35,670 bases of DNA from Actinomycetota bacterium (GCA_016185275.1 JACPNX010000046.1:1-35670); one strand, 5' to 3'. Positions 1 through 7,958 are shown, counted from the stretch's first letter. The notes: generated by a model not told the origin, from the sequence alone. Numbers and translations: made by a program.

Positions 1-1
1 C

Positions 2-127
2 AACCTCGTCAAGCGAGTGAAGCGGGTCGCGTTCGGGATCACGAACTTCCGCAACTACCGGATCCGCGCCCTGCTCTACGCCGGCCGCCCCAACTGGGCG
101 CTACTCGCCAGCATCACACCCCGCTGA
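2..127 (+). CDS. ISL3-family transposase, C-terminal fragment (cut by window edge)
   Basis: The frame enters the window open and ends at TGA 125-127, giving 41 residues. The motif FGITNFRNYRIRALLYAG matches the C-terminal end of ISL3-family DDE transposases, which carry a conserved FGF.N..NYR.R.L pattern after the last catalytic Glu. These enzymes move their insertion sequence by cut-and-paste. The catalytic domain lies outside the window, so I cannot say whether the element is intact. A short hairpin follows the stop. A sequence near 160-190 containing TTCCGGGAGCGCCC could be a degenerate right end, but the opposite end is needed to confirm it. The element borders a region with a decayed gene and a lower-GC gene, which fits a site of rearrangement. 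Confidence 0.75.
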   Translation, partial: NLVKRVKRVAFGITNFRNYRIRALLYAGRPNWALLASITPR

Positions 128-368
128 GACGCGAAGCGCCGGTAAACCGGCACCTGCTCGCCTGTAAACGGAGGTTCCGGGAGCGCCCAGCCAAGGCCGG
201 TGGCATCCTGACTGCGGCGCATGCGGGCATGACGGCGCCGCAGACCGGTGAGGCGATCTTCCCTTTCCACCGCGCGCCGACGATGACCTAGATGCGGGTT
301 CGTCCGACGGGGTTCGGGGGGTTCGGCGTCGGGGAGTCCTGGCTGGCGCCCCGCAAACCTCGTCATCT
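128..368. other. No convincing gene; probable IS right flank
   Basis: No open frame here has recognisable protein character. A perfect 6-bp stem with a 2-nt loop (GCCGGT-AA-ACCGGC, 138-151) lies just after the transposase stop and could act as its terminator. The likely right end of the insertion sequence falls around 160-190, but I could not define its terminal inverted repeat or a target-site duplication. Confidence 0.4.
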
Positions 369-605
369 CTATGACGTCCTCGAGTCCCGTCCAGAGATGC
401 GGGTCACGACAAGGTAGGCGACGGCAAGGATGCCGTAACTCCCACGCACCCATGCGGGCGCTGAAAACAGCAGTGTCCCGGATGCCAAGTCCAAGGTAAT
501 GAAGACGTCAACAAGCCATCGGCGGCGCCGTTGCACTCCGGCTCGGAGAACGGTCAACAGCAAACCACCGACAAAGATGATCGGCTGCGCTTCAGGATAT
601 CCCAC
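369..605 (-). CDS. Small hydrophobic membrane protein, unknown family
   Basis: A 78-residue frame starts with GTG, preceded by AGGGG about 9 bases upstream, which is a good ribosome binding site. It ends at TAG. It contains three hydrophobic stretches: around residues 9-21 (IIFVGGLLLTVL), 31-50 (LVDVFITLDLASGTLLF) and 56-69 (YGILAVAYLVV), with an Arg-rich loop between the first two. Codon use is less GC-biased than in neighbouring genes, with TTT, TTG, CTT and ATT all present, which suggests either acquired DNA or a relic. The architecture resembles small integral membrane proteins, but I cannot name a family. A longer upstream extension of the same frame crosses the pentamer palindrome and looks non-coding. 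It could be a fragment of a larger gene disrupted by the nearby insertion sequence. Confidence 0.4.
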   Translation of the reverse strand: MGYPEAQPIIFVGGLLLTVLRAGVQRRRRWLVDVFITLDLASGTLLFSAPAWVRGSYGILAVAYLVVTRISGRDSRTS

Positions 606-820
606 GCCAGTCAACCCCTCATCAGCGGGCCCGGGCACTCGCCATAAGACGTTGTGAGCATATGGCCTTGGCAATCGCATCGGGCGCAATCGAACTTGCC
701 GGGGCGTACACGAGTCGGCCTGGCCTGGCCAGGCCAGGCCAGGCCAGGCCACCAGATGCGCGCGACCGTCGCTTCCGCACGCCGCGGCCGGCGCACGGTA
801 AGGCGGTACGTTCGTCCCCC
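606..820. other. Non-coding stretch holding a pentamer palindrome
   Basis: I see no credible gene in this stretch. It lies between the divergently oriented small membrane gene and the start of the decayed + strand gene. Its one clear feature is the GGCCT/GGCCA repeat cluster at 717-751. Confidence 0.5.
717..751. repeat. GGCCW pentamer repeats forming a 24-bp perfect palindrome
   Basis: Two GGCCT units are followed by five GGCCA units. Positions 717-740 are a perfect 24-bp palindrome centred on CCTGGCCAGG, and two further GGCCA units continue to 750. It could fold as a hairpin, be a slipped-strand product, or be a protein-binding site. It sits about 70 bp upstream of a decayed gene, so it has no clear client promoter. 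Confidence 0.85.
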
Positions 821-1622
821 ATGCCCAAGCATCGTAAGGGTCGACCGTCGAAGGACCGGGCGCCGAGCCGTTGCGCAAGGCGTTCGAGCGCCGATCCCAG
901 CAGGTGGCACCACCATGGGTCTCGGCCATCGGCCGGGCCAAGGCCGCCGGCGCCGTGCTCGTCGACCACGTCACCGGCGACGGCGTCAACGTGATGATCG
1001 GCTACGACGACCCGGTCGAGCCGCACAGCCTGGGCATCTACGTGGACCACAGCCTCGGCGGCATGGCCAAGGACATCCTCGTCGGGCCTCCCCTGCCCCA
1101 GGCCCGCGCCTTCTTCGGTGAAGGCGAGGGTTTCTCCGTCACGGCACTCGAGCTGGCCGAGGCGCGCGCCCGGCTGGAGGCCGCGCTCGCCCAGACGGAT
1201 CGCACCCTCGGCGCGCCCGTAGCCGAGGACTTCGACCAGTACCGGCCCTTCCTCGAGCGGCGCGTGCGAGCACTGCCCCGCGGCGGCGTGGCGCCGGACC
1301 GGCCCGGAGCCTGCTGCACACACCCGGTGCCGAGCTGATCGCCGCGTTGTTCGACGACGACGACGATGACGATGACGACGACGACCTCGTGGAGATCGAC
1401 TTCGGCATCGAGTCACCGTGGGAACCGGTGGAGCCGCCGGATCCGAGCCGAGGTGTACAGCGCCGGCACTTCGACCTGGGGCCAGCGCCCACCGGCGAAC
1501 ATGCCGCCAAGGCCGTGCTGATCGCCCGGGGAGCGATGACCAAGGGCGCGGACCTGTTCGGGCCAGACCTGGGTGTGGCCGCCGGGCGCCTCGCGGTGGA
1601 GCTGGGCCGGCTGGCCCCGGGG
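821..1622 (+). pseudogene. Decayed conserved actinobacterial gene with frameshifts, 3' end lost
   Basis: Coding character runs across three frames. The start MPKHRKGRPSKDR lies in one frame. After a shift near 855-862 a second frame carries LRKAFERRSQQ and a conserved-looking core with GVNVMIGYDDPVEPHSLGIY and VDHSLGGMAKDILVG. After another shift near 1270-1335 a third frame continues with LIAALF, an 11-residue poly-Asp tract (about 1350-1385) and then FGIESPWEPVEPP. That last frame stays open into the antisense of the next gene with no natural stop, so the 3' end appears lost around 1615. The core resembles a widespread actinobacterial protein of unknown function whose hallmark is a DH.LGG.AKD motif (recalled from memory, not searched). 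Two independent frame changes beside a transposase fragment point to real decay, although sequencing error cannot be ruled out. Confidence 0.5.
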
Positions 1623-2501
1623 TCAGCCGTCGAGGCCGAGCACGCGCAGGGCGTTGGTCCGCAGGAACTTGGGCCACACGTCGTCCTTGAACCCGACGGC
1701 CGGCATCTCGCCCATGATGCGCTCCAGCGACAGACCCATCGGGAAGTAGCCGGCGTAGATGACCTTGTCGGCCCCGCGCGTGTTGGCGTAGTCGATGATC
1801 GCCTGGGGGTAGTAGCGGGGCGCGAACGCGCTGGTCGAATAGTGCAGGCCCGGCCACTTCAGCATGAGCTTCACGATCAGGTCCTGCCAGGGTTCGCAGC
1901 CGTGGCGGGTCACGAAGACGAGCTCCGGGAAGTCGAACATCACCTCGTCGATCAGCTCGACGTGCTGCACCGCCATCTTCAGGCGCGGTCCGGGCACGCC
2001 GGCGCAGCAGAACACCGGGATTCCCAGCTCGACGCATTTGGCGTAGATCGGGTACATCCGCTTGTCGTTGATGGCGACCTGCGGGAAGGTGCCGGCCGGG
2101 AACACCCCGACGGCCCGCACGTCCCACGTCTCGGCGGCGCGCACGATCTTGCGGATCCCGTCCATGCCCTCGTTGGGATCGGCGCTCACCGAGGCGATGA
2201 AGCGGTCGGGGTGGCGGGCCAGCGCCCGGTCGCCCACGTCGCCGGGCTCGGCCACGCCGATGAGGCCCCGCTCGACGCCCCAGCGGTCCATCTCCCGCAG
2301 CGTGGTGCCGATCGGGTCGTCCACGTCGACCAGGCCCTTCTCCGGCACGTCCTTGAACATGTACTCGACGGGAAAGTCGAAGTCCTCCCGCGACTGGCGA
2401 TCGCGGGTCTGGCGGGTGATGAAGGCGTAGGTCTCGCGCATGTCGGGATGCGGGAACCCGATCATGGTGTCGACGATGCCGATGCCCTCGGGCATGCCCA
2501 T
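1623..2501 (-). CDS. Amidohydrolase-related (family 2) TIM-barrel protein with degenerate metal site
   Basis: A 292-residue protein. The ATG at 2501 overlaps the stop of the preceding small ORF (TGATG), with GGAGG 8 bases upstream. The fold is that of amidohydrolase family 2, as in the ACMSD/decarboxylase group: RHPDRFIASVSADPNEG, then HGCEPWQD, and a C-terminal FLRTNALRVLGL ending typical of the family. The expected N-terminal DxHxH metal motif reads VDTMIGFPH, and the usual C-terminal GSDyP catalytic Asp motif reads AGYFPM, so most metal ligands are absent. The middle His of HGCEPW remains. It follows an acyl-CoA synthetase in the same coupled unit, so a role on an acyl-CoA or ring-derived intermediate is plausible but inferred. 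The protein may be non-catalytic or use a metal-independent mechanism. Confidence 0.8.
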   Translation of the reverse strand: MGMPEGIGIVDTMIGFPHPDMRETYAFITRQTRDRQSREDFDFPVEYMFKDVPEKGLVDVDDPIGTTLREMDRWGVERGLIGVAEPGDVGDRALARHPDRFIASVSADPNEGMDGIRKIVRAAETWDVRAVGVFPAGTFPQVAINDKRMYPIYAKCVELGIPVFCCAGVPGPRLKMAVQHVELIDEVMFDFPELVFVTRHGCEPWQDLIVKLMLKWPGLHYSTSAFAPRYYPQAIIDYANTRGADKVIYAGYFPMGLSLERIMGEMPAVGFKDDVWPKFLRTNALRVLGLDG

Positions 2502-2590
2502 CAGCGTTCCTCCGGCTCGGTGGCGGCGTCGGTCGCGGCCGCGACCGCAGCGTCGGCGTGGGTGGCGTAGCTGGCGGCCGTGGCGGTCAT
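2501..2590 (-). CDS. Possible 29-residue linker ORF, translationally coupled on both sides
   Basis: ATG at 2590 overlaps the stop of the acyl-CoA synthetase (ATGA), and its TGA overlaps the ATG of the amidohydrolase-like gene (TGATG). The product is Ala/Thr-rich with an acidic end (ATEPEER) and has no recognisable domain. The exact junctions suggest it may be translated, at least as a coupling device that carries ribosomes through to the next gene. It could equally be chance, since Ala-rich frames are common at this GC content. Confidence 0.3.
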   Translation of the reverse strand: MTATAASYATHADAAVAAATDAATEPEER

Positions 2591-4266
2591 GCCCGGTGCC
2601 GGCCGGCCGCGGCGATGCCGGCGGCCCAGGTGTAGTCCGGCTTGCCCGCCGGTGAGCGCACGAGGTGGTCCACGAGGTGCAGCTCGCGAGGCACCTTGAA
2701 GCCGGCGATGTGCGCTCGGCAGTGGGCGTCGAGGTCGGCCAGCGACGGTGGCGAAGCGGCGTCGCGCGGTTGCACCACTGCGGCCACCCGGGAGCCCCAG
2801 CGTTCGTCCGGGACGCCCACGACCACGGCGTCGAACACGTTGGGGTGGGCCTTGAGCGCGGCCTCCACCTCCTCCGGGAAGATCTTCTCGCCGCCGGAGT
2901 TGATCGACACCGAGCCCCGCCCGAGCAGCGTGATCGAGCCGTCGGCCTCGACGGTGGCGAAGTCGCCGGGCACGGCGTAGCGGCGGCCGTCCGCGCCCAC
3001 GACGAAGGTGGCCGCGGTCTTGGCGTCGTCCTTGTAGTAGCCGATCGGGATGTTGCCGCTCCGCGCCAGGCGGCCCACCACCCCCGAGCCGGGAGCCACG
3101 GGGCGCAGCTCGTCGTCGAGCACGACGGCATCGCGCCCCGGCGACACCGTGGGGCCGCCCCCCTTCATCGCCGTGTCGCCCGGAGCGACGATCACCGACC
3201 CGTTGTGGCCGCCCTCGCTCGACCCGATGGCGTCCACGATCAGCACGCCCGGGAGCAGCTCGTGGAAGCGGTCCTTGACCGTCGGCGAGAAGACGGCCGC
3301 GCTCGACGCCACACTGATCAGCGACGAGAGGTCGTAGCGGCCGGGCGCTTCTCCCAGTGCCTCGATCAGCGGGCGGCCCATGGCGTCGCCCGTGATCATG
3401 GCGATGTTGACCCGCTCGCGCTCGATCAGCGCCCAGACGTCGTGCGGTCGAAACCGCGGCAGGAGCACGACCGTGTTGCCCTCGAACCACGCCCGCAGCG
3501 TCGACCACTGCGCGGCCCCGTGCATGAGGGGAGGGATGGACAGCGACACCAGCGGCGCCGCCGACGCAGCCGCCCGCTCCGCCAGCTCGGCCTCGGACGT
3601 GACGCGCTGCTGCGTGTACGCGTCGATGCCGCCGCCGAGCGCGAAGAACACGTCCTCGTGGCGCCACACCACGCCCTTCGGCATGCCCGTGGTGCCGCCG
3701 GTGTAGAGGACGTAGTGGTCGTCGGCCGACCGCTGGGGGAAGTCCCGGGCCGGCGAGCCGTCGGCGAGGGCGGCGTCGAAGGGCACGGAGCCGAGCTCGG
3801 CCACCGCCGCGTCGACCGCGGCGGCACCGGCTCCGTCGTCGTAGCCGTCCCCGTCGTCCGCCGGGGGCGGGCCGGGCATGGCCACGAGGTGGCGCAGGCC
3901 GGAGAGCTTCGGCGCCACCGCGGCGATGCGCGGCGCGAACGCCCGGTCGTGCACGAGCGCGACGAGGTCCGCGTTGTCGAACAGGTAGAGCAGCTCGTCC
4001 TCGACGTAGCGGAAGTTGATGTTGACGGGCACCGCCCGCAGCTTGAAGGCGGCCATCATGGCGACCAGCCACTCGGCCGAGTTCTGCCCGTGCACGCCCA
4101 CGTGGTCGCCGCGGCCGATGCCGTGCGCGCTGAGATGGTGGGCCAGCCGGTTGGCCCGAGCCTCGACCTCGGCGAACGTCAGGTGCTCGTCGCCGACGAC
4201 GAGCGCGGTCCGCTGGCCGACGGCGTCCACGGCCCGCTCGAACAGGTCTGCGATGTTGAACGCCAT
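2587..4266 (-). CDS. Acyl-CoA synthetase (AMP-forming), FadD19-like
   Basis: A 559-residue ANL-superfamily ligase that activates a carboxylic acid to acyl-AMP and then to its CoA thioester in the cytoplasm. Visible motifs are the P-loop YTGGTTGMPKG at about 188-198, SIGSSE for adenine binding, VPGDFATVEADG for the hinge region, LGRGSVSINSGGEKIFPEEVE, and the C-terminal catalytic Lys in SPAGKPDYTW at about 542. The N-terminus MAFNIADLFE and the VNINFRYVEDEL block match the actinobacterial FadD19-like group. Mycobacterial FadD19 activates a steroid side chain, but substrate assignment here would be a guess. It is the first gene of a unit with the small ORF and the amidohydrolase-like gene. The 154 bp upstream holds spaced GATCGCCGG repeats that could be regulatory. 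Confidence 0.93.
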   Translation of the reverse strand: MAFNIADLFERAVDAVGQRTALVVGDEHLTFAEVEARANRLAHHLSAHGIGRGDHVGVHGQNSAEWLVAMMAAFKLRAVPVNINFRYVEDELLYLFDNADLVALVHDRAFAPRIAAVAPKLSGLRHLVAMPGPPPADDGDGYDDGAGAAAVDAAVAELGSVPFDAALADGSPARDFPQRSADDHYVLYTGGTTGMPKGVVWRHEDVFFALGGGIDAYTQQRVTSEAELAERAAASAAPLVSLSIPPLMHGAAQWSTLRAWFEGNTVVLLPRFRPHDVWALIERERVNIAMITGDAMGRPLIEALGEAPGRYDLSSLISVASSAAVFSPTVKDRFHELLPGVLIVDAIGSSEGGHNGSVIVAPGDTAMKGGGPTVSPGRDAVVLDDELRPVAPGSGVVGRLARSGNIPIGYYKDDAKTAATFVVGADGRRYAVPGDFATVEADGSITLLGRGSVSINSGGEKIFPEEVEAALKAHPNVFDAVVVGVPDERWGSRVAAVVQPRDAASPPSLADLDAHCRAHIAGFKVPRELHLVDHLVRSPAGKPDYTWAAGIAAAGRHRA

Positions 4267-4340
4267 CGGCGACCGTGTGTAGCAGTGCGGCTGCCACGGG
4301 CGCGGCGCACCGTTCCACCCAGCGGACGTTCGCGGACCGC

Positions 4341-4392
4341 GATCGCCGGGCCGGGATCGCCGGAACAGTGATCGCCGGACCGCGATCGCCGG
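4341..4392. repeat. Four spaced GATCGCCGG direct repeats upstream of the acyl-CoA synthetase
   Basis: GATCGCCGG occurs at 4341-4349, 4355-4363, 4370-4378 and 4384-4392, so starts are 14, 15 and 14 bp apart. They lie in the only intergenic gap (4267-4420) upstream of the acyl-CoA synthetase. An array of operator half-sites or simple local duplication are both possible. Confidence 0.7.
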
Positions 4393-4420
4393 GCGGGGCT
4401 CGGCGTCAAGTGCCCGACGG

Positions 4421-6091
4421 TCAGCGGGTGCAGGGCCTGACGCGCCAGAGGCTCCCGTAGTCGACACCGCCGAGCTGCAGCCGCTCGACGAGCGTGGCGC
4501 AGCGCCGCAGGAGCCCCGGGACGGCCGGGTCCACCTGGCGGCGCTGCACGTAGAGCGGATACAGCACGACGTAGTCCACCGCCTGCAGCGACGCCTCGTC
4601 GTGCACGGCGAGCCCGACCAACCGCCCGCACGGGAAGGCGATCTTGGCCGTGTAGAAGCCGACGGACGTGACCGTCCCGGCACACCGGTTCGGGTCGCCA
4701 CCGGCCCGCTGCTCCCGGGCGATCGTGCGCCCGAAGTGCTCGAGACCCTCGCCCCACCCCACGGCCACGGTCCGCTCGACGAAGCTCCCCCGCACGAACA
4801 CCGGGTCATAGAACGCCATCGTGTCCGGTGCGTAGGCGATCGCCGGCACGGCGACGAGACCCACGAGCACACCGGCCGCCATGGCCCGGGCCCGGCCACC
4901 CCGCAGCCGTGGGTGGACCAGACCGTCCCAGGCGTGGGCCACGGCCAGGCCGGCCAGCAACGCCAGGAAGGTGATCACCGGCAGGGCGTAGCGATCGAAC
5001 TTCTTCGCGGCCACGGTGATGGCGACCAGGTAGAGGCCCGGCACGGTGACGGTCAGCACCACGAGCCGCCGCGGCAGCCGCCCGGCGGCGCCGAGTACGA
5101 CCCCGCCGGTGGCGGCGACCAGGACCCACGGCGACGCCCGCAGCAGCACGACGAGCGGATAGAAGGCCGCTCCGGGCGACATGGTGGGCCGACCGAGGAA
5201 GAACTGGCGGTTGGCGGTGTCGCCGAGGCGCATGCTGTCGACCATGTTCCGCAGCTCGCGCCCGGGCTCCACCCACAGCGCGGGCTGCGCCGCGGCGAAG
5301 GCGACCACTGCGACCGCGGCACCGAGGGCCGTCACCGCCGCCACCGGCCGGGCGGCGGCGAGCGCCCGCCGGGGCCAGCGGCCGGGTGTGTCGCCGCGCT
5401 CGCGCCATCGGGCCGCGACGGCCACGCCGGCGACGACGGCGTACCCCGGCGCGAACAGCAGCGCGTTCAGCTTGGTGAGCAGCGCGACCGCGAAGAGGGC
5501 GCCGAACAGTGCCGCGGCCCGCAGGTCGACCGGCGCGGCGGGCCCGGCGGTGGCCAAGCCGAGCGCCCGCAGGAGGGCGAGGAAGGCGGCGAGGCTCGCC
5601 AGCGCCACGAGCCCGTCGGTGTGCAGCACGGAGTTGTGCGCGATGAGGAACGGTTCGACGGCGAGGAGGATCCCGGTGGCCAGGGCCGCCCGCGCCCCGA
5701 CCGCGGCGCGCGCCAGGAGCACGACCACCCCGATGAGCAGGCTGCTCACCAGGGCCATGAGCCGCTGCGAGAGCTCGAGCGCCAGCGCCGACTCGAAGGA
5801 CGGCACGAGGGAGCGCTTCGTCCAGCCCGCCCGGACGGCGACGTGGCCCACGGCTCGCGCCGCGGTGCCGATCCACAGCACCGTGGTCCCCGGGCGGGTG
5901 GCCATCGGCCGGTAGCTCGACGTCGCCCGCTGCAGGTCACCCGTGCGCAGGGCGCTCTCGAAGTTGGCGGAGCGGCCCAGCCACGACGGCTCGTCCACCG
6001 TCACGACCCCCCGGCCGGCGGTGAGGAGGCGCAGCGCGAGCGCGAACGCGACGACGGCCAGCGTCACCCACCTGCCGGGGCGAGCGCTCAC
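4421..6091 (-). CDS. GT39/ArnT-like polytopic membrane glycosyltransferase
   Basis: A 556-residue membrane protein with at least ten hydrophobic segments. The first TM segment (WVTLAVVAFALALRLL) is followed by an extracytoplasmic loop starting VTVDEPSW. The acidic DE pair after the first TM is the catalytic signature of PMT/ArnT-type GT-C enzymes, which transfer a sugar from a polyprenyl-phosphate donor on the outer face of the membrane. A second recognisable block is AHNSVLHTDGLVALASLAAF, and the C-terminal soluble tail contains FDRYALPVITFL upstream. GTG at 6091 overlaps the stop of the RDD gene (GTGA), so the two are translationally coupled. The acceptor is unknown. The polyprenyl synthase and UppS elsewhere in the window could supply the lipid carrier, but this is only inference. 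Confidence 0.82.
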   Translation of the reverse strand: MSARPGRWVTLAVVAFALALRLLTAGRGVVTVDEPSWLGRSANFESALRTGDLQRATSSYRPMATRPGTTVLWIGTAARAVGHVAVRAGWTKRSLVPSFESALALELSQRLMALVSSLLIGVVVLLARAAVGARAALATGILLAVEPFLIAHNSVLHTDGLVALASLAAFLALLRALGLATAGPAAPVDLRAAALFGALFAVALLTKLNALLFAPGYAVVAGVAVAARWRERGDTPGRWPRRALAAARPVAAVTALGAAVAVVAFAAAQPALWVEPGRELRNMVDSMRLGDTANRQFFLGRPTMSPGAAFYPLVVLLRASPWVLVAATGGVVLGAAGRLPRRLVVLTVTVPGLYLVAITVAAKKFDRYALPVITFLALLAGLAVAHAWDGLVHPRLRGGRARAMAAGVLVGLVAVPAIAYAPDTMAFYDPVFVRGSFVERTVAVGWGEGLEHFGRTIAREQRAGGDPNRCAGTVTSVGFYTAKIAFPCGRLVGLAVHDEASLQAVDYVVLYPLYVQRRQVDPAVPGLLRRCATLVERLQLGGVDYGSLWRVRPCTR

Positions 6092-6597
6092 CGCACGTTG
6101 ACGACGACGGTGCCGGCGGCGCGGTCGTGCAACCCGCGCCGCATCGGGTCCCATGCGGCCGCCCAGTAGATGACCCCGACCGCGAAGGCCCCGAGCAGCC
6201 CGGGCACCACCTCCACCACGACCGGCACGCCGACCCGCATGCCCGACTGCCACCACAGGGGCGACCGGCCGTCGACCAGGCGGGCGACCCGGATGCCCAC
6301 CGCAGCCTTGCCGAGCGTCCGTCCCCGCCAGGTGGTCAGCACGCCCTCGTACACGACGTTCATCAGCGCCCAGCTCAGTGCCAGGGCGACGGCGCGCGCG
6401 CCCGGGCTGACCGGCTCGCCGTTCAGGGGGTCGAGCGACAGCACGAAGGCGACGCCGGCGAGGGCCAGGCCGAGCAGCGCCCAGTCGACGGCCCGGGCCA
6501 CGGCGCGCCGGGCGATCGACGCGAGGGAGTTGGCGCCGCTCGCGGGGAAGGAGTCGGGCCCGGTCGGCATCGGCCGGGCACCGGGGAGGGGCAGCAC
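6088..6597 (-). CDS. RDD-family membrane protein
   Basis: About 169 residues. An RDD-type domain starts at IARRAVARAVDWALLGLALAG, in which the R..A...D arrangement of the family is visible. The family block RGRTLGKAAVGIRVAR and the end RRGLHDRAAGTVVV are also present. There are three or four TM segments. The function of RDD proteins is mostly unknown, and some act in ion or small-solute transport. The annotated start is a GTG two bases after the stop of the LpdA-like gene. An ATG at 6570 is an alternative, and neither has a strong ribosome binding site. Its stop overlaps the start of the GT39 gene, indicating one transcript with both neighbours. Confidence 0.85.
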   Translation of the reverse strand: MLPLPGARPMPTGPDSFPASGANSLASIARRAVARAVDWALLGLALAGVAFVLSLDPLNGEPVSPGARAVALALSWALMNVVYEGVLTTWRGRTLGKAAVGIRVARLVDGRSPLWWQSGMRVGVPVVVEVVPGLLGAFAVGVIYWAAAWDPMRRGLHDRAAGTVVVNVR

Positions 6598-6599
6598 CG

Positions 6600-7958
6600 C
6601 TAGTCGGCCGCCTCCGCCAGCGCCTCCGCCAGCGCCGGGTGGACGAGGAGGCTCTCCACGATGTCGTTCACCCGCAGCCCCGCGGTGACGGCCAGCGCGA
6701 TGACCGAGATCAGCTCCGCGGCGTGGCGACCGACGATCGAACCGCCGAGCACCACCCCGGTGGCCGGGTCGGAGAGGATCTTCACGAAGCCCCGGGTGTC
6801 GTTGTTGATGAGCGCCTTCGCAGAGGCCGAGAACGGCACCTTGGTCACCCGGATCTTGCGGCCCTCGGCGAACGCGTCCGCTTCGGCCAGGCCGACGTCG
6901 GCGATCTCGGGCTCGGTGAAGATCGCCGACGCCGCCTTGTCGTAGTCGAGGTGGCGGTGGGCCCGGGTGTGGCCCCCCATCACGTGCTCGGCGATCTTGC
7001 GCCCCTGCATCTGGGCGACGGACGACAGGGGCAGCTTCCCGGAGAGGTCACCGGCGGCGTAGATGTGGCCCTGGTTGGTCTGGCAGTGCCGGTTGATCGT
7101 CACGTATCCCGCGCCGTCGACCTCGACGCCGGCCGTCTCGAGGCCCAGCCCGTCGCTGTTCGGCAAGGCGCCGATGGCGAGAAGGACATGGGTGCCGGCG
7201 GCACGGCGACCGTCGTCGCAGTGCACGACCACCCCGCCGGCGTCGACGTCGACCCCCGTGGCGCGCGCCCCCTTGAGAAGGCGCACGCCCCGCTCGAGGA
7301 AGTTCTCCTCCAGCGCGGCGGCGACCTCGGCGTCCTTGCGCGGCAGCACCTGCTGGCGGCTGACGATGAGCGTCACCTCGCAGCCGAACGAGGAGAACAT
7401 GTGCACGAACTCGACGCCGGTGACGCCCGAGCCGATGACCACGAGGTGCCCGGGCAGCTCGGGCGGCGGATAGGCGTGCCGGGTGGTGAGCACCCGCACG
7501 CCGTCCACCGGCGCACAATCGGGCACGCGGGGCCGCGAGCCGGTCGACAGCAGCACGAAGTCGGCGGCGAGCTCCTCCTGGCCGTCGGCCGTCTCGGCCA
7601 CCACGGTGCGCGGCCCGGCCAGGCGGCCGGTGCCGTGGATCAGGCGGACGCCCTGGCTCTCGAGCAGCGTGCGCACCGATCGCTCGAGGCGGCTTTCGAT
7701 GCCGGCGATGCGTTCTTTGAGGGCGTCGAAGTCGAGCTCGGCGGTCACGTGGGTCAGACCCATCGCCGAGGTCTGCGAGTTGATCAGCTGCAGCGTGCCG
7801 CCGGTGGCGATCATCGCCTTCGACGGGATGCAGTCGAGCAGGTGGGCGGCGCCGCCGACGATGTCGCGCTCGATGAGCACCACCTCGGCGCCGAGGCGGG
7901 CGGCGTGGGTGGCCGCCTGGTTGCCGGCCGGGCCACCACCGATGATCACGAACCGCAC
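6600..7958 (-). CDS. lpdA: LpdA-like flavoprotein disulfide reductase family member with one active-site Cys
   Basis: A 452-residue FAD/NAD(P) two-dinucleotide-fold oxidoreductase. The N-terminal FAD motif is VIIGGGPAGNQAA, the second dinucleotide motif is VIGSGVTGVEF, and YAAGDLSG marks the FAD-binding C-terminal part. The redox motif CxxxxC of lipoamide dehydrogenases is reduced to Ala38-H-L-L-D-Cys43 (GGAAHLLDCIPSK), so no disulfide can form there. Mycobacterial LpdA (Rv3303c) is likewise atypical and acts as an NAD(P)H-quinone reductase, so I infer quinone or diaphorase activity rather than a dehydrogenase-complex role. The C-terminal HPALAE block keeps His440 and Glu445. I chose the second GTG (7958) because GGAG lies 8 bases before it; the GTG at 7964 has almost no spacing. 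It is probably co-transcribed with the RDD gene. Confidence 0.88.
   Translation of the reverse strand: MRFVIIGGGPAGNQAATHAARLGAEVVLIERDIVGGAAHLLDCIPSKAMIATGGTLQLINSQTSAMGLTHVTAELDFDALKERIAGIESRLERSVRTLLESQGVRLIHGTGRLAGPRTVVAETADGQEELAADFVLLSTGSRPRVPDCAPVDGVRVLTTRHAYPPPELPGHLVVIGSGVTGVEFVHMFSSFGCEVTLIVSRQQVLPRKDAEVAAALEENFLERGVRLLKGARATGVDVDAGGVVVHCDDGRRAAGTHVLLAIGALPNSDGLGLETAGVEVDGAGYVTINRHCQTNQGHIYAAGDLSGKLPLSSVAQMQGRKIAEHVMGGHTRAHRHLDYDKAASAIFTEPEIADVGLAEADAFAEGRKIRVTKVPFSASAKALINNDTRGFVKILSDPATGVVLGGSIVGRHAAELISVIALAVTAGLRVNDIVESLLVHPALAEALAEAAD

Noticed and set aside
1623..2570. Continuation of the + strand frame through the amidohydrolase gene (to 2570)
   Set aside because: It is antisense to a well-supported gene and shows no family similarity; it is open only because of high GC.
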